From contig OU015490.1 of assembly GCA_907164885.2 (NCBI GenBank), positions 207,466,272 through 207,530,271 on the forward strand: a stretch of 64,000 nucleotides of DNA. The letters run 5' to 3'. Position numbers and translations under genes: made by a program. Positions within the stretch are counted from its first letter, which is position 1. Each line of letters starts with the position of its first letter. The notes under the pieces were generated by a model that did not search any database, was not told where the DNA came from, and saw only the letters and a list, made by a program, of their open reading frames with translations. This document shows, in pieces, positions 1-12,202 of this stretch. This stretch comes from Dolomedes plantarius (taxonomy: Eukaryota > Arthropoda > Arachnida > Araneae > Dolomedidae).

Positions 1-481
1 AATCAAAAGAATAGGTAATGTGGTATTTCGTTAATAAGTTATTATACATATTTGCAATATCTATGCATTACTTCTAGCTCTTTTAGCTTCCAAATATTCA
101 GATGAAATGAAAATTAACTTGTTATAGAAAAAGGATAACGCAAGAAAATGCTCCGATGAAATGCACATATAACACGTTTATGCATTCAATTTTGTAGTGC
201 AAATTTATGACACCGTTAAAAAATTTAAGCTTATCAGTTAGCAAATCAACTATAGTAAGAATAGACGTTATAGCGTATAGTATATAATTTTTTATAAATA
301 TTAGCAATGTTCAAGCATTTCTTCTAGTTCTTTTAGATTCAAGCTATCCAGATGAATTGATCATAAAAATTATGACAGAGATAATAAACAGGAAAATCTA
401 TGGCGATGACATAGTACAGAGAAACAGTCATTAATGTACAGTCAGCTTGTGACGCATACTTACGATCTCGTCGTGAATGAA

Positions 482-484
<3 letters not shown>

Positions 485-516
<32 letters not shown>
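485..516. repeat. (TA)n microsatellite
   Basis: Uninterrupted TA dinucleotide tract that directly abuts the left terminus of the MITE at 517-946. Confidence 0.95.
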
Positions 517-518
<2 letters not shown>

Positions 519-946
519 TTTGCAGGGTTAGCAACTCCAGGTCACGGGATTTTTTTTTAACGCAGAAAAAAATACCCTAAAAAACAGCCGACAGGTGGCG
601 CTGACGTACACAAGTAAAAAAACATATTCAAATAACGAAAAGAATGCTTCTAAATCGCTTATTACAGCACTAGGTGTTCCACATGACCCCCACCACAGGG
701 GATAATACGGCGAGTCACAAATCCATCAAACGGCAGAGTGCAACAGGTCCGAATATATACATGACACCTCTCGGCGTATCACATCTTTCAGTTCCAATAG
801 ATTGGATGGACCAAATTCATACACCCCGGATGATACACCCCTTTGACTTGTGTACGTCAGCGCCACCTGCCGGCTGTTTTTTTAGTTTTTTTTTTCCTAT
901 CTGAAAAAAAAAATTCCCGTGACCTAGAGATGTTAACCCTGCAAAT
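517..946. mobile_element. MITE with ~97-bp terminal inverted repeats
   Basis: The left arm (519-615) and right arm (847-944) are imperfect reverse complements. Both begin TTTGCAGGGTTA, pass through GTCACGGGA, a poly-T run, ACAGCCG and CAGGTGGCGCTGACGTACAC, and end in CAAG. The ~230-bp interior has no transposase; the short open frames across it are accidental. The left end sits against (TA)n and the right end reads into TATATT, so a TA target duplication is plausible but masked. Superfamily is not assigned; a non-autonomous TIR transposon is the safest call. Confidence 0.75.
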
Positions 947-1017
947 ATATTTTTATTTTGGTTATTTTGCAGGTTTTTAATAATTTTTACAGTTTCTACT
1001 GTATTTTTGCCCACTCG

Positions 1018-1026
<9 letters not shown>

Positions 1027-1072
<46 letters not shown>
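1027..1072. repeat. (TA)n microsatellite
   Basis: Uninterrupted TA tract. Its translations give the spurious Tyr-Ile repeat proteins seen on both strands. Confidence 0.95.
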
Positions 1073-1075
<3 letters not shown>

Positions 1076-1650
1076 ATGTAATAAATATTAGCAATGTGCA
1101 CGCTATTATTACTAGCCCTATTCGTTTTTACCTATTCAGAAAAAGTGAGTACGAATTCAAAACAGAGAAAGAATATCACGGGAAAATTTTTCGCGTTGAC
1201 GTAAATAGACGTCAGAATCATTCAATACATCGAAAGCTCGTGACGTCTATTTACGATCCCGGAAAGAAACAAGTTAAAGCTTTTCAGATGAAAAAAACTA
1301 AGAAAGAAAGTCATGTAATGTAGAAAATTTATTTTAATATAACAAAGGGTTATGCATTACTTCTAACTATTGGGAAAGAAGTTCTTATAATTTTACGACA
1401 AACAAACGATAAGAAAGGAAATATTCTGCTGAATTCAATCTGTTCCGTAGACATTGATAACTTGTGATGTATACTAACGACCCGAGAAAAAGGGACATCA
1501 GCTTTTCAGATAAATAAATTATCGTGATCTTTCAACATCACCATCAAAAGTACATACCATATTGTAGAGGAATTGGAGATAAATATTAGCAAAGTCTATG
1601 CATTACTTTTAGTTCCTTTATTATCTAGCTATCAAAGAAATTATACTTAA

Positions 1651-2079
1651 GTTATTAATAACAATCCCTGCTTATTATTAATTCAGAAATCTCAAAGTTT
1701 AGCAAAAAACCCTCTTTGAAGATTTTTTTAAAAATGCGTGTACATTTTCACTTACCTGGATAGGAAAAAGTAATGATACCAATTTAATGTGCTTTTAAAG
1801 TAATATGTATATATTCCCATAAACGTGAATAATAAAACTGAAATACCATTGAAAAATATTCTCAATAGATACGACGACCCCATCTCATGACCGATATTTC
1901 AATCGTTAGCTGCAAACATCGGTGGCGATATTCTACAAATTTAGCTCTCACGACCGTGTGAAGATATGTTTTATCGATGTCTTTTCCAACATTATTTCCC
2001 TTTACATTTGAGATAAATATCACGGATGGCTGTTCTGGAGATGTTTCAATTGATTCATCAGTTTAATTTTAGAAGATCG
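1651..2079. other. Anonymous AT-rich DNA
   Basis: I see no gene, RNA or recognisable repeat in this stretch. Confidence 0.5.
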
Positions 2080-2415
2080 GGTCACGAGGTAGTCTAGTGG
2101 TTACGCGGTGGGCCTCAAACAGAGGGGGTGGGGGCTGTGTTCGAATCTCTACTATTGCCATTATATACCACCGAATCAAGGACAATGCATGGCCATGTTA
2201 AATTGGTAGACCAGAAAGTCATTTGATGCCAGTGTTTGGGATAAGGTACTAGCTTTACAGATATAGTCCCTTTGGGTATTCTATCAAAACTGAGGTGGCC
2301 TCAAGGGTTTAATGTTGACTGACCTGTGTGGTACTCTCAGTAGAAAAATTTTCAACAAATTAGTGCTTATTGTGTTTAATCACACAAGTGCTTCCGCATT
2401 AGGAACAAAAAAAAA
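2080..2415 (+). mobile_element. tRNA-derived SINE-like repeat
   Basis: A polymerase III A-box-like motif (TAGTCTAGTGG, 2090-2100) is followed by a B-box-like motif (GTGTTCGAATC, 2138-2148) at tRNA-like spacing. About 250 bp of unrelated body follows, ending in CTTCCGCATTAGGAAC and a poly-A run (about 2406-2416). The head does not fold into a clean cloverleaf, so it is not a tRNA gene. The tail (ACAAGTGCTTCCGCATTA) resembles the tail of the SINE-like repeat at 24751-24967, which suggests related families. Confidence 0.6.
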
Positions 2416-3147
2416 AGTTTAGAAACACGAATATTCTCATTTTAATTAATTTTTACACTTCATTATTGCATATTTATTACGTAAATGTCCAAGTGATGTG
2501 TAAAAGATTCAATTCATTACTACTCAAATCTACAAAGATTTGCAATTTATAAGTAAAAATTCACGAATTTTTTATTTTAAATATTATATATTGTTATACA
2601 TAGGTTAGTAATAAAATGAAACCAAAAGTGTATTTAAATACCTACAAAACAGCAACTGAGTAGAAAATTCAAAATTAAAGGACAAACTATTATTATCCAT
2701 GAAATTAGCATCCCTAATATGCGTTATTCCTTCAAATATATCGACATATACATATTCATATTGACATGAAATTCCTCTTCACGTACTACAAATAAGGAAA
2801 TTTCCATATGTTGAGAGGACATATAAATTCCTCTACATCAGTTTCATTCTTCATTTCATTAGTAACACTTCCATAATATATACCGTGGACTCATGTTCAT
2901 GTACATTGTCATTAAGTTAAATACTGATAATACACCTTAACAATATATCATACGTAGCTAGTTAACGACTGTACTGTAACTTAAGGCAGACTATTTCCCC
3001 TAAGTAGCTAAATGTTGATATATAGTGGCTAATTACTCTATGTGATTGATAAAATTATGACGGAATATTTCACTCCAACAGATATTAGTTTAAGTATACT
3101 GCTTGCTATTAATGATACTTTTCGAATGATATACATTCAGTGCTGAT
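2416..3147. other. Anonymous AT-rich DNA
   Basis: No gene, RNA or repeat recognised. The sequence is unique-looking and rich in stops in all frames. Confidence 0.5.
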
Positions 3148-3214
3148 GTGTATATTTTTCAAATACATTCAATGTTGTTGTGGATAGTGGATATTTATAT
3201 CCATACTTATCAAC

Positions 3215-3250
<36 letters not shown>

Positions 3251-3262
3251 ATATATATAATA

Positions 3263-3331
<69 letters not shown>

Positions 3332-3405
3332 TATTATATATATATATATAGATATGTATGTATATAATATATATATGTATGTATATATATTATATAGATA
3401 TATAG

Positions 3406-3443
<38 letters not shown>

Positions 3444-3480
3444 CTATATATATATTATATAATATATATTAATATATATA
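3215..3480. repeat. Compound microsatellite (CTAT)n then (TA)n
   Basis: About nine CTAT units (3215-3250) run into a long interrupted TA tract with TTA, TAGA and GTATG variants to about 3480. Confidence 0.95.
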
Positions 3481-4755
3481 ATTAAACTTCCATATTGTCT
3501 GGAGAATACTTGAATAAATGCTATATAATCCACACAAAACACGAATTCTTAATTAATATACATCAAATCAAACAATTTTCTTTATATTGTCATTGCAAAT
3601 TGTATTTAGGAGCCACATTTTTAACCCATTTAAAATTGTATCTTAATTTTCTATATTTTTTATGTATTTTATAAAATTTTGAGGAAGTGTAATTATTTCA
3701 GCAATGAGACTTCAGCTCAGTAATACTGTTAACAGCGATTCCAGGTCATAACAGAATAGATCATTTATTTCCATCCTGATTTGTCTAATTACTGAACTCT
3801 GTCATTCGGCAACTATGTCGTTAGAACTCAGATTTCTCATCTGCATTTAGGAGATTAAGTATTGACTGTTTATACATACGTAAATAAGTATTCCCGGAAA
3901 GTTAGTAAACTGCAAAAAATAAGCTTAAATTACCCTCAGATGCTACTTTACCATCTAATATATATTCTTTCTTATGTTGCTGTTAAGGAAATAAATTACA
4001 AATGAATGAGCGTTCAATGAAGATATTAGAATTATAAATAAAAAAGGAAATCCTACTTGAAATAAATCAAGCTTCAATGTATCTTTCAGCAATTTTTTGT
4101 GAGATAACCTCTGTAAACATCTAATAATTTCCATCGAATCCCTCAGTGATAATGTATTATGATACATAAGCTGTTCAGGTTTGGAAGGCTTCATTCACTG
4201 AATGTTTTCCTCTGCATCATGCAACTTGGAAAATAATATTACAAAATTAAGAATAGAACTCGATTATTTCTTCTCTTCATTTGAATGTACTATGGTTTGC
4301 CGCCTGCATATCATCACTTCACCTCTGTTTATATGACAATTGAGACCAAAAGTTTTTAAAGAATCTTTAAAAATCTAAAAGAGAAAAATGGAAAGATGTG
4401 ATCGACCATTCTTTTCAACTTGATCGTCTTTTTGCATTATGTGTGTCTTCTAGATATTTTAAGTAGGATTTTAACTTTTGGTTTCAATGGCATCTACTGA
4501 ATCTTGCCTTTATGCTCCTGTAGCGCAATTTGCATATTTCTGTTATTTATTCGATAGCTAGTTTCAGTAATTTGTGTTAATAATTTGTTCATTTACTCAT
4601 ATAACCAAATTAAAATCATAGTTCACTAAGTGAAATCAAATCGGCAAAACAATTTTAACTCAGAAAATACATTTGCTAGTTCACTGCGAGACCACGCTCA
4701 TTTCGGACTGTAACTTATAAAATTACGATATTTAAACTTTTCAACTAGAGCTTAT
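3481..4755. other. Anonymous AT-rich DNA
   Basis: No recognisable gene. The 79-codon open frame on the minus strand at 3955-4194 has no family resemblance or composition signal that I can support. Confidence 0.5.
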
Positions 4756-6330
4756 TATGAACCAACGGGTTGTCCGACGGCAATGTAACTACAAATAGTA
4801 AAGCGTACTAGTTGGTGCACGTTAAAAAAATGACAGCTGGGTAGTAAATAAATCTACTAATACAGAGATTATAGAGAGCTAGAGATTTTCCTCGGAATAA
4901 ACAAACTCACGTGTTTATGCGGAATCGTGCTTAGTGAGTATCTAAAGCCAGATCTAAACATACCTCTGAACATGCATTTAAAGCTTTTTTTGATTGTAAA
5001 TTATCTGAAATTACATAAATCGAGGTTACAAACACACAATTTGACACCTCTATACATTACAATCTGTCATTTAAGACCAAAATTAAGTAAATTGATGCAG
5101 TAGTTTTCTCTCACGAACTGCCTAAAGAATCGGTTTTAGCAACTTAAATATATAGATAACAAACAGGTGTCCGATGGCAGTGTACATAACTACAACGGTG
5201 GCATTAACTACAAATCAGTAACGCAAACCATACAGGGCGACTTCCTACAATACTGATAATTCGATTGCAATTTTACAAAATAAAATCTTTCGAACTCTAC
5301 TCTGTTAAACGGCAATCACGACGAATCAGTGTCTCGACACGTTGCAGATTCTTCACTGTGAGATTTGCATAATACACGTGAATGAATATAGCTACCAGGG
5401 CCCCTTTGTAGATGCTCTGCTTGCACAGTGACTCACGTTTCTCGATTGATTGACATTATATACTGCTAGGCACACACATATGTCATAACGTTTTTCTGAA
5501 TTCTGATGTATTTAATATACTGAAATCTGTCATTCGGCAGGTGTTATGTAAATTCGACAGTCAATAGAAATATTTAAATTTCTTAACTTTTTTGGGGTCG
5601 GTCATTATTTATACATACTTAAAAGTATATCCCTGAGAAGCTATTTAATTGGAATGTGAACTAAAAAAAAATTTTTAAAGGTACAAAAGGACATTCAAAT
5701 CGTTTATTTTAAATTTCAATTTTTAATTCTATATACAAAATAAAAATAATTAATATTTGTTTGCTACATTAAAAACACATGGAATTCACAAATAGGTATT
5801 TTGTGGCAGAATCTATATATTTAAGTTGCTAAGCCGACTTTTTGGGCAGTCCATGAGAGAAAACTACTGCAGCAAATTTACTTCATTTTGGTTTTAAACG
5901 AAAGACTGTAATCTGAAGCTTTGTCAAATTTTGTTTTTGTGGCTGCAATTTTTATTTATGATCTATAATTTACAATTAAAATTTATTTCTGCGCATGCTC
6001 AGTGACATGTTTCAATGCCGAGGAGTCTCTCTAGATCTCTCTCTGCCATTTTTATTTTTATACGATTAAACCTGATGGAAATTGTTTATTTCGCGCTGTT
6101 TAATTAGCGATAATTTACAATTAAAAATTTGCTTTCTGTGCATGCTCAGTGACATTTTCAAATCTGTCTTTAGATACTCACTAAGCACGAGGCCGCTTAA
6201 ACACATTAATTGTTTTCTGCGCATTATTATGATTTTGGTAATGATGTGTTGAGTATAATTTGTGTATTAGTACATTTATTTACTATCTAGCCGTCATGTT
6301 ATGACGGTACCAACTAGTACGGGTTAAGTT
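4756..6330. repeat. Large imperfect inverted repeat (foldback-like)
   Basis: Left arm ~4758-5160 and right arm ~5810-6325 are reverse complements with substitutions and indels. Paired landmarks are CCAACTAGTACG (about 6308) with CGTACTAGTTGG (about 4803), TTAGTGAGTATCTAAAG (about 4930) with CTTTAGATACTCACTAAG (about 6170), GCAGTAGTTTTCTCTC (about 5097) with GAGAGAAAACTACTGC (about 5855), and AGCAACTTAAATATAT (about 5138) with its complement (about 5815). The right arm also holds an internal ~150-bp direct duplication around TTTACAATTAAAA and GCATGCTCAGTGACAT. The spacer shows no transposase. It may be a long-TIR or foldback transposon, or an inverted duplication of a repeat. Confidence 0.65.
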
Positions 6331-6697
6331 TCAAAAAATCTTTCAAAAAATGCCAGCATTTTTCAAATTGTTCCATCCGCAAAAAATCAAATTGTTCCAC
6401 CTTATCATTTAAAAACATGAGTTACTTTTTAATATAAATTTATCATTTAAATATAAACATAATCGTTCATTGTTTTTTTTTGTATGAATCATAAACCATA
6501 AATAATATTTTTTATTTCTTGTTTTTTCATGTATTTGATTTATTTGATGGTGTATAAATTCCGAAAATAATTTGTGATTTCAAAGAATGATGCGTAGTTT
6601 CTCACAAACACGTCATTTAACAATTCTGGGGAATTTGGGAGAAATCAGAAGGAAATTAATGCGCCAGGAGCATTTCGAAAACAGCAGGAATTTTTAA

Positions 6698-7252
6698 CAC
6701 TAGAAAGACGGCTGCCGTCATTTTGACTTTTACGGACATACTATTGAGCGCTAATATGTATTGAAATTTATGACTGTTTCTAAATTTACGCGAAATATGC
6801 ACACACATTTGAAAAATTATATTCGACAGTAAAGAGATAGAAAATGTGTTGTATACGTACTAAGACAGAAAGCCGTCGGTTTGACGGCAATATAGAAAAC
6901 AGGCAGAAATCTATAAAATAATACCGGAAAAATGTTAGTTATTTTCCCCCTGTTGCAAATAACCGAAATATTGGCTCTTCGGAAATATTGGAGCCGAAAA
7001 ATAAGGACTGCACAAACCTTGCATATGTTTTTACGCATAAAAAACAGGTTTTAGCTCGGCATACCTGCATTAAAAATATATCTAAATATATACTAATTTA
7101 TTATTTATTGATATGAAATAGTTCAATATTTAAAGTATTAACCATTTAAATAATAACAACCCATTGAATATTTTATTCTTGATTTTATTTCCAACCATCA
7201 AAATGATGGTATTCAGTCTTTTTAGTAAGAAAAAATTTCCGTCTTTCTAGTG
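6698..7252. mobile_element. piggyBac-type MITE, 555 bp, with TTAA duplication
   Basis: The termini are inverted: CACTAGAAAGACGG at the left and CCGTCTTTCTAGTG at the right, each flanked by TTAA (6694-6697 and 7253-7256). The terminus resembles the classic piggyBac start CCCTAGAAAGA. Subterminal blocks with CCGTCATTTTGA and a near-complementary version lie just inside. The interior carries only chance open frames (for example the minus-strand one at 6817-7038). A truncated sister copy lies at 42889-43055. Confidence 0.8.
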
Positions 7253-7256
7253 TTAA

Positions 7257-9379
7257 AAAAGATTTGAAAAAAGCCTTCAAAACATTTATTTGTAAATTGT
7301 AAATGTCGTTAATGTAGCAAAAAAATAATATTAATTATCTTAATTTTTTATGTAGAGATAAAAACTGAAAATTTAAAATAATGTGCTCAAAGGTCCTTGG
7401 TCTCCTTGAAGCACAATTATATATAACCTGAATTTCACGCTACTTTTCAGTTTAAGGGGATGGTGGACCTTCAAATTCCCCATGATCGAACAAAAACTGG
7501 AATTTTTTTTTTTTGGGGGGGGGGGGAGGTGTATTAATATTTTAAAAATTTGTAAGTATTAGAATAAAATACTTTTGAAATATGTAATTAAAAGTAAAAT
7601 CAAAACTTCGCGGCTTTAAAAAACAAATATTAAAGTTAAGAGATAAAATATATTTGAAATGGCTTTTTATCGAAATGAGTAATTTCCAGATTTTCGAGTT
7701 TTTGAAATGCTCCTTGCATCACAATTTTTGAAGAAATTTTATAAAATTTACAATAAAGACTCAACTAAAAATTAAAATAAGTTATGTGTCCATTTCAGGT
7801 TTCTACATCATTAAGATTATTAAAGTTTAACTCAGAGTACAAGCTTAAAAATATTTCATAAAAATTAACTATTCAACGAAAGCACAAAACAATACACATC
7901 TCTGTTCAAAATGTATTTATAAGCAATATAAATGAAAAATTAAGGGAGTTAAAAATTGTTTCGCAAGGAGCATTTAAAAAACATAATTAAAAATTTCAAT
8001 ATTTAAAATATAAAAAGAATTAAAATTATTATAAAATTTTATAAGGTGTTTGATATAGTTATGTCTTCATCAATATCTATGCAAAATTTCATATCGCTGA
8101 GAAAAAAATTTCAAAAATTGCTTCGTAATGTTCACCCTCTCCTTAATAAGCATTCCTGAGTCATCTTACTGTTAACAGGAAAAAAAAGTTAAGAACCGTA
8201 CAAATAAATGAGGAAATTCCTCTATGGAGGTGAAAGGAATCAATTCCGTCCCTGAGTTCTACCATCAATGAAAATGTTTAAATATTTATCTCAGTTAATT
8301 GTGGCATATTGAAATTTGTCAGTATAATGGCAAAAATATTAATGGACTTTGCAGTACTTATTTCGCAAATGAACTAATTATGAAGCCCTTATAACTCTAA
8401 ATTTAATGGGGACCATTATTGCGTAATTGTAGTTAAAGGCGTCATTAAAATTAAAGAAAAAGTATGTCATTTCTCTAATGCATGTAGCTACAAAACAATC
8501 TAATAGGTACCTGTAATTAGACTAAATAGATTATGCCCAAACTTATCAATGCGTGAGTTCTGTAAACGTTTCCACGCTCTTAATGTATAAACCCGTAGAG
8601 TGTATTATTTATTTTTTTAAGTATACAGCCTTTCTAATACAAAAGTCTAGTTTGAGTAAATTATTCAACTCTCTAGCTGTTTAATTTCTTGTTAAAGCTT
8701 TTGAGAGCTTTTAGAAAATAAATTGCTTTATCGCAATTTACGCTGTAAGTAGCTTTCACCCCCGGAGATTTTACAGCGAAATTAATTTCCGAACATGTAT
8801 TTCGAAATATTTTTGTATTGTTTAGGAATTCGCATGTGTAAAATTTTTAATAAAGGAGTTTAATACTTACCCGTTATTTTATGTAATTTAGGCGGTAAAC
8901 TGTTTCACAGGAAACGTGAAAATTTCCGCAGGAAAAAGATTAAAATGCGAAGGTTTCCAGTACTGAAGATAGAGATTATAGGGCTTTACCCATGAGTTAA
9001 TTTAATTTTACTATATTGATATTCAGTGCAAATTTTTCTTTCGTAAAACAATTTAATTTAAGAACTTTAAAAATGTTCTAACCTTAACTAAAAAATTGAT
9101 TACTTAAACAATCCATTTTAAATTACAGGGTAAGTCCTTCACACGTTACCAGGAATTTTCTGATCATATGTTAATTTCTTAATTTTTATAGCCGCGTACA
9201 CGTTGTAAATAAAAATTTATTTTAGTTAAGATTTACTGAATGTAGCCTAAATTCCAAATTTGTAATAATCTCGAAAGATAAAAATTATTTTATAAACTTT
9301 TACTACAATTTTACTCTTTTTTAATTTCGTTATTGCTGGATCATATATGAAATCAGCAAACAGGAAATTGGTATTTATG
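7257..9379. other. Anonymous AT-rich DNA with a T/G homopolymer
   Basis: No gene seen in about 2.1 kb. A (T)n(G)n run lies at about 7507-7528. Recurrent phrases such as TTTCAAAAATT and AAAATTTTATAA give it a low-complexity look. Confidence 0.5.
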
Positions 9380-9385
9380 CATATA

Positions 9386-9460
<75 letters not shown>

Positions 9461-9462
9461 GC
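9380..9462. repeat. (TA)n microsatellite
   Basis: Long TA tract with single TTA interruptions near both ends. Confidence 0.95.
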
Positions 9463-10557
9463 TTACGAGAAAACTTGTCATGAACTTAGGAAATTCTAAA
9501 CAAATCTAAAAGTTATAATTCAAAGGTTAACTTCGAGAAAGAGTCAACAACATATTTAGGTTGCAAATCTATTCATTAGTCCATCTCAAAGTCTATTTAC
9601 ATATGGCAAATCTCAATTATAGGGTGGCTATGACGTTAAAATAGTACAACCCCGTCCAAAAATTGCAAAACATATGTTAATCATGCAAAAGTAAAGTTTA
9701 AATCATTCTTCAAAGCTCGCGAGTAAATTGTGGTTAGAAAAATTATAGTATCCGCATTAAAAAAGACTTTTTAGATTAGTAGTGTAATTCTTCTTTCTAG
9801 GAAGGTAGTGGAACAATAAAAACCAAAAATGACAATCCAAAGGGAAATAGAAGCCAGTTTCAAGAAATCATTTCATGAATTGTTTTTAACAAAAACCTCT
9901 ATTATCCTCTATTAATTTTTATTGAATACTTAAGTGATAATCTGTTATGATACTATAACTTAACAGCTTTAGAAAAATTCATTCTCTGAATGATTTTTTC
10001 TGCATTACACAACAAGGGAAAAACTTGATAAAAATTAAAAATCTAACTCAATCGTTTCTACTCCCGGTTTCAAATTACTACTCTTTGAGATTAGTATGTC
10101 ATCGCTTCGTCTTTCTAATCAACAATATTTGAAAACTAACTGTGATAATATTCTAACTTTCAAAAATAACTCACAATGAGCAAAAAGACATTTATATCTG
10201 AACGAAAATATCAAAAAAAATATTTCATGGTACAATAGTAGTGATATGTATGATACTTCGAACAAAATTCCGTAATGAACGTTTAAAGCTTTATTTGTTA
10301 TAATACTGACAAAATGCAGCAGTGTATGGCAGATTAAATGGTAAAAATTAAAAGTTACTCTTTTAGTAGTACTGAAATAAATGAATAAATAAATAAAAAA
10401 ATATATATAAATATATAAGTGGTATACAGATCTAATATGAGAGTTATTTTTTTTATTTCGACAAACCATTCAAAGTTCTTTATAATTCTGACTACAAGAG
10501 AAAATGAGTTGTTCTATTAAATAAATTTTTTTATTACTATCGTTTCCCTACCAGAAA
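9463..10557. other. Anonymous AT-rich DNA
   Basis: No gene supported. The minus-strand open frame at 10119-10469 runs through AT-rich low-complexity sequence and has no recognisable domain. Confidence 0.5.
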
Positions 10558-10559
10558 TA

Positions 10560-11365
10560 CAGAGGCTGTTCGCACATTTTTTAGACGATTTTGGTAAGCG
10601 GTAATAAAAAATTGTTTGCTGCAAAAGAAATAATTGCAATTGTACTATGTTTTTAAAAGTCAAAATTATATTATTAAAGTTTTTTTTAAATTCAAAATGG
10701 CGTTTTTAACAAAGCAGTGGTTCGAATGCTACGTTTATGCTCTTTCCGAAGAGAAATATGCATACTCCGTTATCCAAAAACGATGTGAGAGTCATGGTTT
10801 TGTGATATCTAAAGTGTCGATATGTAATATCGTCAACAAGAAAGGAAAAAAATGTCAAATTGGAGCCTCAAGTGGGACAAAAATTCCAAACAAGTATCCA
10901 AGGAAAAAACGGACATCTTCGACTATTGCAAAGGTACGTTGTTTAATGTTAAAAGAAAATCCCCCTAGTCAAAGGACAGTTGCAAAATCATTAAAATACT
11001 CGGTGTACACTGTAAAGAAAATGATAAACGTTGATTTAAATCTTAAGAAAGCGAAAAAAACGCAATGTGCATCGTCTTCTTCCAATCATATCGCTGAACG
11101 CAGGACACGCTGCAGAATTCTATATGAGAAACACATATCCAAAGAAAAAATGGAAAACAATTGTCACAATAGATGAATCATGGGTGTATTTAAATGATTG
11201 CAAATTCTGACACTTCAAAAGGCATTATTATCCTGAAAATTGCGGTGTCGAAAGATAGTTCAGAATAAGGGATGTCAAATAGAACATTTAAAACATAAGA
11301 ATTTACTGTAATTTAGTTTTGTGAATACAATATACATCGTCTAAAAAATGTGTGAACAACCTCTG
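10560..11365 (+). mobile_element. Truncated Tc1/mariner-superfamily transposon
   Basis: About 31-bp inverted termini start CAGAGGCTGTTCGCACATTT at the left and CAGAGGTTGTTCACACATTT (as its complement) at the right, both running on through TTAGACGAT. Each end is flanked by a TA (10558-10559 and 11366-11367). At 806 bp the element is shorter than an autonomous member, because most of the catalytic domain is missing. Confidence 0.8.
10699..11250 (+). pseudogene. Tc1/mariner-superfamily transposase, N-terminal part, truncated
   Basis: Cut-and-paste transposase remnant. The likely native start is the ATG beginning MAFLTKQWFECYVYALSEEK; the open frame extends further upstream without a family match. 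Residues ~1-60 look like the first helix-turn-helix. A basic linker (KYPRKKRTSSTIAKVR) and a second helix-turn-helix (NPPSQRTVAKSLKYSVYTVK) follow. A frameshift near 11150 moves the reading to TIVTIDESWVYLNDC, which carries the first catalytic Asp. The frame then collapses, and the second and third acidic residues are absent. It cannot be active. Family assignment rests on termini, TA flanks and the TIDESW motif. Confidence 0.7.
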
Positions 11366-11367
11366 TA

Positions 11368-12200
11368 GAACTGAAAAATTTTCCAAAAAACTCAAGTTTA
11401 CTTAATGACAAGTCATATAAATTAAATACATTATCTTTAAAAAAAAATGTACGTCGAGATCAAAATCAAATCCTAAAATAACATTCGGAAATGTATGTCA
11501 ATTTATCTTTCAGCACTGATATCAGATTCGCGATTCTGCTATTGACCGCCACGCACAAAGTTTCTTCTAGAAAGATTAAGATGATCACATTGGAATATTT
11601 AGCTTATTTAATCGATTATTTACGAAAAGACCGCTTACATCAGAATAGAAAATTAGGTTATTGCCTTAATTTGTCTCTCCTTGAACTAATTTTTCAAATA
11701 TAAATGAATTAATTCGACTGTTCCCTCTGCCTTTCCTTCAGTTGTATATACCTCATTGTCTTCAGTATATTTTAGAACTCTTAAGAGAACAGGACAAAGG
11801 TGGAGTTTTCGGCCGCTGAGTTCCAGGGAAATGTAATTAATTTATCCCGACCGATAATAATGTAGACGCGTTTGATTTTGTCATAAGCGGAAGACTGAGT
11901 TATTTGTTCAGAGGATTAATTTGAAGATGTCAAGAATTGTTATTTCTAGATATGATGAAAGGAGGAAAGGGCGCACTCCTTTCGAATTGGGTGTGGATTG
12001 TGAATCAGATTCGTATTTATATTAGATTTTATTAATTGTTTAAAAATGTTCTAAATGCATAATAATAAGGAAATAGAGTTGATGGATTGGGTTTTAGTAT
12101 CGTTTATAATTAATATAACCTTTCCTGCAGAATTATATTTACCGATGTAAAATTTAAATTATCATTGTAAAATTAAAAGTGTTTGGATTTGAACAACACT
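11368..12200. other. Anonymous AT-rich DNA
   Basis: No gene supported; the 70-codon open frame at 11491-11703 (plus) has no recognisable motif. Confidence 0.5.
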
Positions 12201-12202
12201 TA

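Larger units (their letters stand above)
1..1650. repeat. ~250-bp tandem repeat, decayed, about five units
   Basis: A block containing a phrase like GCATTACTTCTAG and, about 120 bp later, a phrase like CTTGTGACGTATACTTACGA recurs near 60, 312, 1105, 1352 and 1592. Spacing is about 250 bp once the inserted MITE and the two (TA)n tracts at 485-1072 are subtracted. The units are diverged and all in the same orientation. I see no coding signal. The array probably continues beyond the left edge of the window. Confidence 0.6.

Noticed and set aside
3215..3250. Regular repeats considered as a CRISPR array
   Set aside because: Four-base microsatellite with no spacers. No CRISPR arrays or cas-like genes are seen anywhere, and the window is eukaryotic.
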